Shown: positions 8,556-17,806 of the stretch, in pieces
Position numbering within the stretch: position 1 is the first letter of the stretch
Layout of the letters: every line of letters begins with the position of its first letter
NCBI GenBank assembly: GCA_947492525.1
Contig: CANLNQ010000003.1
Location: forward strand, 62,001-126,000
Direction of reading: 5' to 3'
DNA from: an uncultured Granulosicoccus sp.
Lineage (GTDB): Bacteria; Pseudomonadota; Gammaproteobacteria; Granulosicoccales; Granulosicoccaceae
Length of the DNA stretch: 64,000 nucleotides
Translations under genes and position numbers: made by a program
The notes under the pieces: model-generated
What the model saw: only the letters and a program-made list of their open reading frames with translations
Told to the model about the DNA's origin: nothing
Databases searched by the model: none

Positions 8556-9479
8556 ATGAGCGCGAGTCTTTTCATCGAACAGCTGCTTAACGGCTTGCAG
8601 TTCGGCGTCATGCTGTTCCTGATGTCGGCAGGTCTGACCCTGGTGTTCGGCGTCATGGGTCTGATCAACCTGGCACATGGTTCACTGTACATGGTGGGGG
8701 CGTTCGTCGCTGCGGCCGTGGCCGGGTGGAGTGGTTCCTTCTGGTTGGGGCTGGCGGCCAGTCTGGCAGCTGCTGCCCTGGCGGGGGCGCTGGTGGAGAT
8801 GGTTGTCTTGCGACGGCTCTACCGGCGCGACCATCTGGATCAGGTGCTGGCCACGTTCGCGCTGATCCTGATGTTCTCGGAAGGCACTCGCTGGCTCTTC
8901 GGTGCCTTTCCCTTGTATCTGGATGTGCCGGACGTGCTGGCAGGCTCCGTGCACCTGCCGGTACTCGATATCGTGTACTCGCGCTATCGCCTGGCGATCA
9001 TCCTCTGCGGATTTGTCGTTGCAGCCGGTCTGTATCTGTTGATAGCCAGGACGCGATTGGGAATCCGTATCAGGGCAGGGCAGAGTGATCGACAGATGAT
9101 CGGCGCGCTGGGAGTGGATATCTCCACGCTGTATACGCTGGTGTTTGCTCTGGGCGCGGCCCTGGCAGGTCTGGCAGGCGCTCTGGTCGGTGCCATCCAG
9201 TCTGTGGAAGTCGGCATGGGGGAACCGGTGTTGATTCTGGCCTTCGTGGTCATCGTCATCGGCGGCATCGGATCCATCAAGGGTGCCTTGATCGGTGCGA
9301 TCATCGTCGGATTGACCGACACCATGGGGCGCTTCATGCTGCCGGTCTTCTTTCGTCAGTTCATGGACAATGCGGCAGCCAGCTCCGTAGGCTCCGCCCT
9401 GGCGTCCATGCTCATCTATATTCTCATGGCCGCCATCCTCATCATCAGACCCTCGGGCCTGTTCGGCAAGCCGGCATGA
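8556..9479 (+). CDS. branched-chain-amino-acid-type ABC permease (LivH family)
   Basis: This 307-residue polytopic membrane protein opens with FIEQLLNGLQFGVMLFLMSAG and GLINLAHGSLYMVGAF, the LivH pattern. A conserved AFVVIVIGGIGSIKGALIGA loop near the C-terminus contacts the ATPase. It forms one half of the inner-membrane channel. Its last four bases overlap the next permease start as ATGA, indicating translational coupling. Confidence 0.9.
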   Translation: MSASLFIEQLLNGLQFGVMLFLMSAGLTLVFGVMGLINLAHGSLYMVGAFVAAAVAGWSGSFWLGLAASLAAAALAGALVEMVVLRRLYRRDHLDQVLATFALILMFSEGTRWLFGAFPLYLDVPDVLAGSVHLPVLDIVYSRYRLAIILCGFVVAAGLYLLIARTRLGIRIRAGQSDRQMIGALGVDISTLYTLVFALGAALAGLAGALVGAIQSVEVGMGEPVLILAFVVIVIGGIGSIKGALIGAIIVGLTDTMGRFMLPVFFRQFMDNAAASSVGSALASMLIYILMAAILIIRPSGLFGKPA

Positions 9480-10459
9480 ACGGGCGAGATCCCTTCATTG
9501 CCTTCATTTGCCTGCTGCTGCTGGCCAGTGTGGCACTGCTGGCCCTGTGGCTGGATGAGCCCTACATCATCACACTGGCGACCAAGGTCTCGATACTGGC
9601 GATGGCCGGAGTCGGCCTCAACCTGGCGTTGGGTCATGGTGGGCTGGTCTCCTTCGGCCACGCCGCCTTCTTCGGTATCGGCGGTTACGTAGCCGGTATC
9701 CTGGCCAGTCATGCGCTGAACTACGAGCCCATCATGCAATCACCATGGCTGATTGAAGGCACAACCCGCATGCTCATCATCTGGCCGATTGCCGCACTGG
9801 TGTGCGCTGCGTTTGCCTGGCTGATCGGCGCCTTGTCGCTACGTACCAGCGGTGTCTATTTCATCATGATCACGCTGGCCTTTGCGCAGATGATCTACTA
9901 CTTCGCCATCAGCTGGCCCGGCTATGGCGGAGAAGACGGTCTGTCGGTCTACCTGCGCAGCACGTTTCCGGGCATGAACACGATGAACGGCATTCATTTC
10001 TTCGCCATCTGTTTTGTCTGGCTGATGCTGGCGATGGGCCTGTGCAGCCGCCTGGTGCAATCGCGTTTCGGTCTGGCCTTGCAGGCGGCACGGCAGAATC
10101 CCGTGCGGGTATCCACATTGGGCATCTCGCCGTACAAGGTGCAATTGACGGCCTTCGTCATGTCGGGCGTCATCACCGGTATTGCGGGTGCCTTGTACAC
10201 CGATCTCAATCGCTTTGTCAGTCCATCGGTACTGGGGTGGCATACCTCGGGGGAGATCATGGTCTTCGTCATTCTGGGCGGGGTTGCCAGGCTGGCCGGA
10301 CCGCTCATCGGAGCTGCTGTTTTCATCATTCTCGAACAGACACTCGGCAGCTGGAGTGAGAACTGGCAGTTCTGGCTGGGCGCCGTGCTGATCGTCATGG
10401 TCCTCCACGCGCGCGGTGGAATCATCAGTCTGCTGGACAGGAGGGCTTCTCGTGGTTGA
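9476..10459 (+). CDS. branched-chain-amino-acid-type ABC permease (LivM family)
   Basis: This 327-residue polytopic permease has LivM hallmarks: NLALGHGGLVSFGHAAFFGIGGY, LRTSGVYFIMITLAFAQM, and VFVILGGVARLAGPLIGA near the end. It forms the second channel half. It overlaps the preceding permease by 4 bp, and its own 3' end contains the ribosome-binding site and start of the following ATPase gene. Confidence 0.9.
   Translation: MNGRDPFIAFICLLLLASVALLALWLDEPYIITLATKVSILAMAGVGLNLALGHGGLVSFGHAAFFGIGGYVAGILASHALNYEPIMQSPWLIEGTTRMLIIWPIAALVCAAFAWLIGALSLRTSGVYFIMITLAFAQMIYYFAISWPGYGGEDGLSVYLRSTFPGMNTMNGIHFFAICFVWLMLAMGLCSRLVQSRFGLALQAARQNPVRVSTLGISPYKVQLTAFVMSGVITGIAGALYTDLNRFVSPSVLGWHTSGEIMVFVILGGVARLAGPLIGAAVFIILEQTLGSWSENWQFWLGAVLIVMVLHARGGIISLLDRRASRG
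10439..10444 (+). promoter_or_regulatory. ribosome-binding site that fixes the LivG-type start
   Basis: AGGAGG lies 7 bp before the GTG at 10452, inside the end of the upstream permease gene. It makes the GTG a far better start than the in-frame ATG at 10416. Confidence 0.75.
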
Positions 10460-11339
10460 GGCGAATGACAGCGCTGATGACGATGTACTGATCGATGTGC
10501 GCAGCCTGTGCAAGCGGTTCGGTACGGTGGTGGCCTGCGAGGATGTCTCCTTGCAGCTCAGACGCGGGGAGATCCATGCGCTGATCGGCCCCAACGGTGC
10601 CGGCAAGTCGACATTGATCCGGCAGATAAGCGGGCAGTTGCGACAGGACAGTGGCCAGATCCTGCTGGCAGGAAAGGATGTCAGCAAGTTGAGCATGACT
10701 GAACGCGCTCGCGCCGGTCTGGCACAGAGTTTCCAGGTATCCATGGTCATCCCCGAGTTCGATGTACTGCAGAACGTCATGCTGGCGGTACAGGGAAAGT
10801 CCGGCAGTACCTTCCGTTTCTTTGCAAAGGTCAGTCAGCAGGAACCGTTGCTGGACAAGGCCAGGGACTTTCTGGCGCAAGTGGATCTGCTGGATCGCTC
10901 GTCGATCATGGCGGCAGAATTGAGCCATGGGGAGCGACGCAAACTGGAGCTCTGCATGGCGCTGGCGATGGAGCCTAAGGCGTTCATACTGGATGAACCC
11001 ATGGCGGGTGTCGGTGCCGCGGAGTCAAGAGCCATGACGCGGCTTCTGGCATCACTGAAGCTCAAAGCCCCGGTTCTTCTGGTGGAGCATGATATGGATG
11101 CCGTATTTGCCCTGGCAGACCGTCTCTCGGTACTGGTCTACGGACGCATCATTGCCAGCGGAACGGTCGCCCAGATTCGGCAGAACCCTGACGTTCGCGA
11201 AGCCTATATGGGCGATCTGGAAGATGGTGATGCTTGTGCAAGCGGTCTGGAAGACAGTGATGCTTCCATGAGCGACCAGAGGGATATTGATGCTTCCATG
11301 AGCGATTCGAACGATAGTGATGATGAAACACGCGCATGA
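10452..11339 (+). CDS. ABC importer ATPase (LivG family) with acidic repeat tail
   Basis: This 295-residue ATPase has Walker A GPNGAGKST (residues ~45-53), signature LSHGERRKLEL, Walker B FILDEP followed by MAGVG, and the LivG-type EHDMDAVF switch. The GTG start is supported by AGGAGG at 10439-10444. After the normal family end (about residue 255) there is an unusual acidic tail. It contains three in-frame 10-residue repeats encoded by 30-bp units at 11229-11318, rich in Asp, Ser and Met. The gene overlaps the following LivF-type gene by 4 bp. Confidence 0.9.
   Translation: MVEANDSADDDVLIDVRSLCKRFGTVVACEDVSLQLRRGEIHALIGPNGAGKSTLIRQISGQLRQDSGQILLAGKDVSKLSMTERARAGLAQSFQVSMVIPEFDVLQNVMLAVQGKSGSTFRFFAKVSQQEPLLDKARDFLAQVDLLDRSSIMAAELSHGERRKLELCMALAMEPKAFILDEPMAGVGAAESRAMTRLLASLKLKAPVLLVEHDMDAVFALADRLSVLVYGRIIASGTVAQIRQNPDVREAYMGDLEDGDACASGLEDSDASMSDQRDIDASMSDSNDSDDETRA
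11229..11318 (+). repeat. three 30-bp tandem repeats in the LivG-type gene tail
   Basis: Units begin at 11229, 11259 and 11289. The last two share GATGCTTCCATGAGCGA exactly. Each encodes ten residues of the acidic C-terminal tail (DACASGLEDS, DASMSDQRDI, DASMSDSNDS). Confidence 0.85.
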
Positions 11340-12025
11340 CTTGCCTGCTCGACATTCGTGAATTGCAAGCCTGGTATGGGCACACACAGGTCCTGTACCG
11401 TGTCGAGCTGCAGGTGGATGAAGGTCAGGTCGTATCGCTCATGGGGCGTAACGGCATGGGCAAGTCCACGACCATCAACGCTATCTGTGCACTGGTCGAC
11501 CGGCGTCTTGGTCATATGGAACTGCAGGGTCGCTCCCTCATGGATCTGCCATCGCACCGGGTGGCGCAAGCCGGAATCGGTCTGGTACCGGAAGGCCGTC
11601 GCGTGTTCCCCAACTTGAGTGTCCGGGAAAACCTGGTGGCGGCAGCGAGAAAAGGCGCCTGGGATCTTGCCCGAATCTATCGCCTGTTTCCGCGGCTGCA
11701 GGAACGCCGCAAGCAGTCGGCCAGCACGCTTTCCGGAGGTGAGCAGCAGATGCTGGTCATCGGACGGGCGCTCATGATCAACCCGCGTCTGCTGATACTG
11801 GACGAGGCCACGGAAGGCCTGGCGCCGATCATCCGTCAGGAGATCTGGGCAGCCATTCGCCAGTTGAAGGCCGATGGCATGTCGATCCTGCTGGTGGACA
11901 AGACGCTGCGGGAACTGCTGAGCGTCGCCGATCACTGCTATATTCTGGAAAAGGGAGCGACTATCTGGTCCGGACGGCCTGAGCAACTGGACCGGAATAT
12001 CGCGGATACCTACCTGGGCGTTTGA
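11336..12025 (+). CDS. ABC importer ATPase (LivF family)
   Basis: This 229-residue ATPase has Walker A MGRNGMGKST, signature LSGGEQQMLVIGRAL, and Walker B LLILDEATEGLAP, which is the LivF version. It heterodimerises with the LivG-type ATPase to drive uptake. ATGA overlap with the previous gene indicates coupling. A hydrolase gene follows within about 35 bp or less. Confidence 0.92.
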   Translation: MTCLLDIRELQAWYGHTQVLYRVELQVDEGQVVSLMGRNGMGKSTTINAICALVDRRLGHMELQGRSLMDLPSHRVAQAGIGLVPEGRRVFPNLSVRENLVAAARKGAWDLARIYRLFPRLQERRKQSASTLSGGEQQMLVIGRALMINPRLLILDEATEGLAPIIRQEIWAAIRQLKADGMSILLVDKTLRELLSVADHCYILEKGATIWSGRPEQLDRNIADTYLGV

Positions 12026-12060
12026 TCGATCAACGTCAGTCCGATAGCAACGAGTCCTTC

Positions 12061-12900
12061 ATGATTGACCTCGATACCGCCTTCATTGACTGGGCAGATG
12101 CATTCGAAAACGGCGCCTATATTCCGGGCTCTGCCGCCATGCCGGAGCAATGGGCTCGCGAATCGTTGAGTCTGCGGGAGCAACTGGCGACCACCGGTCG
12201 CCTGGATGCCGATATCGCCTATGGCAGCGATGCCAGACAGATCATGGACATCGCCCGGCCAGCCGGTCAATCACGCGGTCTGGTGGTAATCGTTCACGGC
12301 GGCTATTGGCACAAGTTCGACAAGAGTTGGTGGACCTTCCTGGCTAAGGGCGCGTTGGCTCGCGGCTGGAGCGTGGCACTGCCGTCCTATCGTCTGGCTC
12401 CGGCTGTGTCCATTGCGCAGATCACGCAGGACATCGTCCAGGCTGTCACTATTGCAGCGAGTCGAGTGGATGGACCGATCAGGCTGACCGGGCATTCGGC
12501 AGGAGGACACCTGGTGGCACGCCTGTTGAGCGAGGATGCCCGGTTGGCCACTCCGGTGTTCCGACGTCTGGAGCATGTGCTGCCCATCAGCGGCTTGTAC
12601 GATCTGCGCCCACTGATGGCCCACCCGATGAATGAGGCCTTGCAGCTGAATAGTGAGCTGGCAATTGCCGAAAGCCCTGCCTTGCATGCGCCACTGTCAG
12701 GAGTGGCCTTGACACTGTGGGTCGGAGCGGAAGAACGCCCTGAGTTTCTGCGTCAGACACGGCTGCTGTGCGAGCGATGGGGCGTGGTCTTGCCCGGCAT
12801 GCGCGGGATCTATGAACCGGGAAAAAACCACTTCAGCGTCATCGAGGGTCTGTCCAGGGCCGATAGCCCATTGACGGATTGTCTGTTGCACTCGGACTGA
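12061..12900 (+). CDS. alpha/beta hydrolase, kynurenine-formamidase-like
   Basis: This ~279-residue soluble hydrolase has an oxyanion motif HGGYWHKFDKS, nucleophile elbow GHSAGG, and a late Asp/His pair with the histidine in KNHFSV. This pattern is typical of arylformamidase/esterase relatives of kynurenine formamidase. The ATG at 12061 is preferred over a TTG at 12022 that overlaps the livF-type stop, though neither has a strong ribosome-binding site. Being last in the importer operon, it probably processes the imported compound, perhaps an amide or ester. That link is inference. Confidence 0.78.
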   Translation: MIDLDTAFIDWADAFENGAYIPGSAAMPEQWARESLSLREQLATTGRLDADIAYGSDARQIMDIARPAGQSRGLVVIVHGGYWHKFDKSWWTFLAKGALARGWSVALPSYRLAPAVSIAQITQDIVQAVTIAASRVDGPIRLTGHSAGGHLVARLLSEDARLATPVFRRLEHVLPISGLYDLRPLMAHPMNEALQLNSELAIAESPALHAPLSGVALTLWVGAEERPEFLRQTRLLCERWGVVLPGMRGIYEPGKNHFSVIEGLSRADSPLTDCLLHSD

Positions 12901-12997
12901 GGCGTCACGGGCGACCAACCTTTTTCCAACCTCGTCGGTTTATCAATGAGTTCATTGCGACACAGCGATGCGCAATTGAACCATAACAAGACTGATG

Positions 12998-13005
12998 AGG
13001 AAGGA
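12998..13005 (+). promoter_or_regulatory. ribosome-binding site fixing a GTG start
   Basis: AGGAAGGA precedes GTG at 13010 with normal spacing. The ATG at 12995 would have the site inside its own coding sequence. Confidence 0.65.
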
Positions 13006-13009
13006 AAGA

Positions 13010-14530
13010 GTGATATACGCAGATCCCAATACAGACGGCGCCGTGGTTGATTTCCAGAAGCGCTATGACAACTACATTGGCGGCAAATGGGTACCGCCAG
13101 TAGCCGAACAGTACTTCGACAATGTCTCTCCGGTAAACGGCAAGGTGTTCTGTCAGGTGGCTCGTTCGGATGGTGCCGATGTCGATCTGGCTCTGGACGC
13201 CGCTCACGCTGCGCGCGAAGCCTGGGGCACGATGTCGGTGACGGCACGATCGAACATCCTGTTGAAGATTGCTGACCGGATCGAACAGAATCTGGAAAAG
13301 CTGGCGGTGGCCGAGACCTGGGACAACGGCAAGGCTGTTCGCGAAACCCTGAATGCCGATGTGCCGCTGGCGGCGGATCACTTCCGGTATTTCGCCAGTT
13401 GCATGCGTTCCCAGGAAGGCAGTATCGGTGAGATAGACAACAACACCGTGGCTTATCACTTCCATGAGCCTCTGGGTGTTGTCGGACAGATCATCCCCTG
13501 GAACTTTCCGCTGTTGATGGCTGCCTGGAAACTGGCGCCGGCATTGGCATCGGGCAACTGCGTTGTGCTCAAGCCTGCAGAGCAGACACCGGTATCCATT
13601 CTGATTTTCATGGACCTGATCGGCGACCTGCTGCCGCCGGGCGTTCTCAATATCGTCAATGGTTACGGCAAGGAAGTCGGCAATGCGCTGGCGACCAGCA
13701 AGCGCATCGCAAAGATCGCCTTTACCGGGTCAACGCCTACGGGGTCCCATATCCTGAAGTGTGCGGCGGAGAACATCATTCCATCGACAGTGGAACTGGG
13801 TGGCAAGTCGCCCAATATCTATTTCGAGGATATTCTCGATCATGAGGAGCAGTACATCAGCAAGTGCGTGGAGGGGGCCGTACTGGCGTTCTTCAACCAG
13901 GGCGAAGTGTGTACCTGTCCTTCACGGCTGTTGGTGCAGGAATCGATCTACGAGCGATTCATTGCCATGGTGATCGACCGCGCAGGTCAGATCAAACGGG
14001 GCAATCCTCTGGACACCGAGGTCATGGTTGGTGCGCAGGCGTCCGAGCAACAGTACGACAAGATTCTCAGCTACATCAACATCGGCAAGCAAGAAGGGGC
14101 TGAGGTGCTGATCGGCGGAGATGTCGAAAGCATGGATGAGCAATTGGGAACCGGCTTCTACGTACAGCCAACCTTGCTCAAGGGCACCAATGACATGCGC
14201 GTGTTCCAGGAAGAGATCTTTGGCCCGGTCATTTCAGTGACGACCTTCAAGGATGAAGCCGAAGCGCTGGCCATCGCCAATGACAGTGAGTTCGGTCTGG
14301 GCGCCGGCGTATGGACTCGAGACATGAATCTGTCTTACCGCATGGGGCGAGGTATTCAGGCAGGACGTGTCTGGACCAATTGCTACCACCATTATCCGGC
14401 GCACGCCGCCTTCGGTGGCTACAAGAAATCCGGTGTAGGTCGTGAAAATCACAAGATGATGCTGGACCACTATCAGCAGACCAAGAATCTGTTGGTCAGC
14501 TATGACATCAACCCAATGGGCTTCTTCTGA
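13010..14530 (+). CDS. exaC: NAD-dependent acetaldehyde/aldehyde dehydrogenase (ExaC/AcoD/AldB type)
   Basis: This 506-residue cytoplasmic enzyme, the exact length typical of AcoD/ExaC, oxidises acetaldehyde or related short aldehydes to acids. Visible features are [12 protein letters not shown] at the N-terminus, [20 protein letters not shown], the catalytic glutamate in VELGGKSPN, the catalytic cysteine in [11 protein letters not shown], and the terminal [21 protein letters not shown] at 13010 matches both the family N-terminus and the ribosome-binding site. The convergent GAF regulator next door is a plausible controller. Confidence 0.93.
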   Translation: MIYADPNTDGAVVDFQKRYDNYIGGKWVPPVAEQYFDNVSPVNGKVFCQVARSDGADVDLALDAAHAAREAWGTMSVTARSNILLKIADRIEQNLEKLAVAETWDNGKAVRETLNADVPLAADHFRYFASCMRSQEGSIGEIDNNTVAYHFHEPLGVVGQIIPWNFPLLMAAWKLAPALASGNCVVLKPAEQTPVSILIFMDLIGDLLPPGVLNIVNGYGKEVGNALATSKRIAKIAFTGSTPTGSHILKCAAENIIPSTVELGGKSPNIYFEDILDHEEQYISKCVEGAVLAFFNQGEVCTCPSRLLVQESIYERFIAMVIDRAGQIKRGNPLDTEVMVGAQASEQQYDKILSYINIGKQEGAEVLIGGDVESMDEQLGTGFYVQPTLLKGTNDMRVFQEEIFGPVISVTTFKDEAEALAIANDSEFGLGAGVWTRDMNLSYRMGRGIQAGRVWTNCYHHYPAHAAFGGYKKSGVGRENHKMMLDHYQQTKNLLVSYDINPMGFF

Positions 14531-14559
14531 CAAACGGCTGTTCGATAAGATGGACTTGT

Positions 14560-14599
14560 CAGCGTCGAGATCAATGGCTTCCAGCCGGTCTCGACGCTG
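14560..14599. terminator. candidate bidirectional hairpin between convergent genes
   Basis: Perfect 11-bp arms (CAGCGTCGAGA at 14560-14570 and its complement at 14589-14599) are separated by 18 nt. They lie midway between the aldehyde dehydrogenase stop and the regulator stop. No T-run follows on either strand, so intrinsic termination is only possible. Confidence 0.4.
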
Positions 14600-14617
14600 T
14601 CTCGACAGGTCAATGAC

Positions 14618-15769
14618 TCAGCTCAGCAGTTCCAGCAATCGTTCGCGCACCGGACCACTGCCGGACAAGCTCTTGTGCAGTTTGCCGATCAACTGGGCGC
14701 TGTCGTTGCAGCATTCCAGTGAACGTTCCATGAGGGCATCGATGCACCGCCGCCATTCTTCCAGTTCCGGCGCGACCGACTGCGTGATCAGCGACCCACG
14801 ATACAGTCGCATGGCGCGGTCATTGTCCCTGGCGTGCAAGGCCGTCCAGATCTCGACAAAGTCGGCGAACACGGGTACCTGCAATCGATAGGGTCGTGAG
14901 CCTATGTTGCCGGCAAGCAGGGCACGCAGACGAGACAGTTCGGCCTTGAGCGTTGAGGTGGAAACGGGGGAATCACCGTACAGGGCCGCATGCAGCTGAC
15001 TCACTGACAGGCCCTGCGGATTGAGTACCAGCAGGCTCAGAATCTCCAGTTGTCGCAGTGAGACGGGCAGGGGCTTGTCTCTGAACATCACGCGAGGATG
15101 GCCCAGTGCGTGAATTTCCAGCTCGGCACCCGGCTTCTTCTCGGGTAAGCGGGAGGCGATGGAATTGGCAATGCCGGCCACGGCCGCCTGCCCCATGGGG
15201 GTGTAATGCTCCCAGGTGGTCGACATGTCCAGAACACCCAGACATTCACGAGTCTGCGGGTGAATGATGGGGGCTGCGTAACAGACCCAGTCATGCACCG
15301 TGGGAAGAAAATGCTCGGAGGAAAAGACCGTGACCGGGCGATGCAATTTCAGCGACAGGCCGACAGCATTGGTGCCGGTGGAGGACTCATCCCAGATGCC
15401 ACCGGGCCGAAAGTTCACCGACTCGGCTCTGGGCTGCATGAAGCTGCTGGCACTGGTCCACAGCAGATGCCCGGAAGCGTCTGCTATCGCGGCAACCATC
15501 TCTCCTTCATGCACCAGCTGGTCCATGTTATCTCGCTCGGCCAGTGTGGCCGAGTGCAAGGGCGAGTCTCGCCACTGGTGTCGGGTCAGGTACTCATCAG
15601 CCACCGGGGCCACGGTGGGCTGCTTCTTCAACTGGCGTTTGCAGCGCTGCCACGATTCCAGGATGTCATGATTGACAACGTCGGCAGCAGCGCGCTGCTT
15701 GCCCGACAGGAAGCTGTCCCATTGCCTCTCGATACGGTTCCTGCGTTGGCACAATGCCCTGACAGACAT
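14618..15769 (-). CDS. GAF-domain transcriptional regulator with C-terminal winged helix
   Basis: This 383-residue protein resembles the sensor part of AcoR. It has an N-terminal ESWQRC helix, then a GAF domain (about residues 60-190, with GIWDESSTGTNAVGLSL and VHDWVCYAAPIIHPQT). In place of the AAA+ sigma-54 domain it has a C-terminal winged-helix/tetratricopeptide-like segment (LRQLEILSLLVLNPQGLSV) reminiscent of OmpR/SARP DNA-binding domains. The ATG at 15769 is preceded by AGGGAGA. It is convergent with exaC, so control of aldehyde oxidation is a reasonable guess. Confidence 0.75.
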   Translation of the reverse strand: MSVRALCQRRNRIERQWDSFLSGKQRAAADVVNHDILESWQRCKRQLKKQPTVAPVADEYLTRHQWRDSPLHSATLAERDNMDQLVHEGEMVAAIADASGHLLWTSASSFMQPRAESVNFRPGGIWDESSTGTNAVGLSLKLHRPVTVFSSEHFLPTVHDWVCYAAPIIHPQTRECLGVLDMSTTWEHYTPMGQAAVAGIANSIASRLPEKKPGAELEIHALGHPRVMFRDKPLPVSLRQLEILSLLVLNPQGLSVSQLHAALYGDSPVSTSTLKAELSRLRALLAGNIGSRPYRLQVPVFADFVEIWTALHARDNDRAMRLYRGSLITQSVAPELEEWRRCIDALMERSLECCNDSAQLIGKLHKSLSGSGPVRERLLELLS

Positions 15770-15960
15770 GCCATTCTCCCTGACCTGTACAAGCGTTACA
15801 CACACTCGGCGCTTGCGTGCCGGGTGTGCCGTTTCAGGTCAGAGGGCGCATGGCAGACACCATGACCCTGCCAGCGTGCCGGCAGGTCCATTCTGACCCT
15901 GCCGTGGACGCTAGCATGTCTGTGCAGGCTCGCCTATTCTCATTTGGTAGTGGTCTGGTT

Positions 15961-16785
15961 TCATGCAGCGCGGTGGGTACGACGACGCAGCCACAGGAAG
16001 ATGCCCAGAAACAGGCCGATGATCAGGAAGGAGAACACGGTGGTCAGTGTGCCCAGCGCATAGAGAACAGGGGTGGTGACGCTGGTCGTCATGCCGTAGA
16101 TTTCCAGGGGAAGCGTGTTGTAGGAACCGGCGGTCAACAGTGTTCTGGCAAATTCGTCATAGGAGAGAGTGAAGCCGAACAGCCCGACGCCGATCAGACT
16201 GGGTGCGATCAATGGCAGGACGACATGCCTGATGACCTGCCAGTTGCTGGCGCCAAGGTCTCGCGCTGCCTCCTCGAATCGACTGTCAAAACGATTGAAT
16301 ACCGCGAACATGATCAACAGGCCGAAGGGAAGCGTCCAGGTCAGTTGCGAACCCAGTCCGGAACTTGCCCAGTGCACCTCCAGGTCCAGAACATTGAACA
16401 GAATGCCGACGCCCAGTGAGATCAGAATGGATGGAATGATCAGGCTGGTGATGATCAGGTAGAACACCAGACTGGACCCGTGAAAGCGTCGCCGGAAAGC
16501 CATGCCTCCCATCAGGGACACCACGACAGTGACGGTCATCACGATCAATCCCAGCGCCAGGGAGCGACGGAAGGAACCCCAGATATCGCCCACGGCCTGT
16601 TGCTCGAAGAGGTTGCGGAACCAGTGAAGCGAGCTGCCATTCATCGGAAAGGTCAGCCCCCCGGAGGGACCCTGGAAGGACAGAATGGCAATCGTGATTG
16701 TCGGTCCGTAGAGAAACAGCACGAACACGGCGAAGAACAGAGCCAGCAGGTAGAAACTCAAGGGGCGTCGATCGCTCATGGTCAC
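15961..16785 (-). CDS. polyamine-type ABC permease (PotC/PotI family)
   Basis: This 274-residue inner-membrane permease has six TM helices and the EAA loop FEEAARDLGASNWQVIRHVVLPLIAP. The C-terminal TLSYDEFARTLL segment is typical of spermidine/putrescine PotC/PotI. It is last in the four-gene minus-strand operon and overlaps the PotB-like gene by 4 bp. The substrate is probably a polyamine or related amine, but the family is broad. Confidence 0.87.
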   Translation of the reverse strand: MTMSDRRPLSFYLLALFFAVFVLFLYGPTITIAILSFQGPSGGLTFPMNGSSLHWFRNLFEQQAVGDIWGSFRRSLALGLIVMTVTVVVSLMGGMAFRRRFHGSSLVFYLIITSLIIPSILISLGVGILFNVLDLEVHWASSGLGSQLTWTLPFGLLIMFAVFNRFDSRFEEAARDLGASNWQVIRHVVLPLIAPSLIGVGLFGFTLSYDEFARTLLTAGSYNTLPLEIYGMTTSVTTPVLYALGTLTTVFSFLIIGLFLGIFLWLRRRTHRAA

Positions 16786-17645
16786 AGCTCCTTTCGGATG
16801 TCGACAAAGCGCAGCATGATCGCGATCATGAGCAGGACGGTAGCCAGTAGCACCACAGCACTGGCCGAGGCCGCCGGGTATTGCAACAGACCGATTTCGT
16901 TGGAGATCAGCCGCCCGACAGACGCACTCTGCCCCCCACTCATGAATCTGACCGTGATGAAATCGCCCATCACCAGTGTGACGACGAAAATCGAGCCGAT
17001 CATGATGCCGGGCTTGCTCAGCGGAATGATGATGTTGGTCAGAATCTGCAAGCCACTGGCACCGGCATCACGAGCCGCTTCGACAAGACTGTGATCGATG
17101 CGCATCATGGTGTTGAATATCGGTACGATCATGAACAGCGTGAACAGGTGCACAAAGGCGAGGATGACGGCAAAGTCGGAGAACAACAGCCACTCCAGTG
17201 GCTGATCGATCATGCCCATATCCATTAGCGCGCTGTTGGCAATGCCGTTGCGGCCCAGAAAAGGAATCCATGAAATCATGCGGATGATATTGGATGTCCA
17301 GAACGGGATGGTACAAAGCAGGAAAAGTCCGATTTGCGTATACAGGCTACGCACATGAAAGGCGAGGAAGTAGGCCACGGTGAAGCCGATCACCAGCGTG
17401 CAGAACCAGGTGATGGCTGTGAACATGAATGTCTTCAGGTAGACAGACCAGGTCACGCTGGAGGTAAGCAGGTATTGGTAGTTCTCGAACTGGAAATCCG
17501 GGAAATAGCTGTACTCGGTTGAACTCCAGAAACTGACGGTGACGATGGCCAGAATGGGCAGCACCAGGAAGAACCCCAGAATCATCAGAATGGGTGAGAG
17601 TTGCAGCCAGCTGATGCCGGACAGACGCAGGCGTTCCGAAATCAA
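16782..17645 (-). CDS. polyamine-type ABC permease (PotB/PotH family), TTG start
   Basis: This 287-residue inner-membrane permease has the PotB-type segments MISWIPFLGRNGIANSALM and EAARDAGASGLQILTNIIIPL (ATPase-docking loop). The start is TTG at 17645. AGGAG (17654-17658 on the complement) sits 8 bp upstream, and no ATG with a comparable site exists. It partners with the PotC-like subunit. Confidence 0.87.
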   Translation of the reverse strand: MISERLRLSGISWLQLSPILMILGFFLVLPILAIVTVSFWSSTEYSYFPDFQFENYQYLLTSSVTWSVYLKTFMFTAITWFCTLVIGFTVAYFLAFHVRSLYTQIGLFLLCTIPFWTSNIIRMISWIPFLGRNGIANSALMDMGMIDQPLEWLLFSDFAVILAFVHLFTLFMIVPIFNTMMRIDHSLVEAARDAGASGLQILTNIIIPLSKPGIMIGSIFVVTLVMGDFITVRFMSGGQSASVGRLISNEIGLLQYPAASASAVVLLATVLLMIAIMLRFVDIRKEL

Positions 17646-17723
17646 GAAAGTTTCTCCTAGGAGTGGGGCGTGAAAGGCATGTTTGCGGTACCCGCTTGAA
17701 TCAGTGGTCGATCCCGAGGCCGA

Positions 17724-17765
17724 GGCCGACGGCAGTCACTGCGAGCAGCAGTACTGCCGTCGGCC
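17724..17765 (-). other. intercistronic stem-loop between binding-protein and permease genes
   Basis: Perfect 13-bp arms lie at 17724-17736 and 17753-17765 (GGCCGACGGCAGT and its complement) with a 16-nt loop. No T-run follows on the minus strand. The position directly after the binding-protein stop parallels the ugpB-ugpA hairpin. Confidence 0.8.
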
Positions 17766-17806
17766 CCGGAGTCAACAGCCTGGATACAGGCTGCCGACAA
17801 GCAGGA

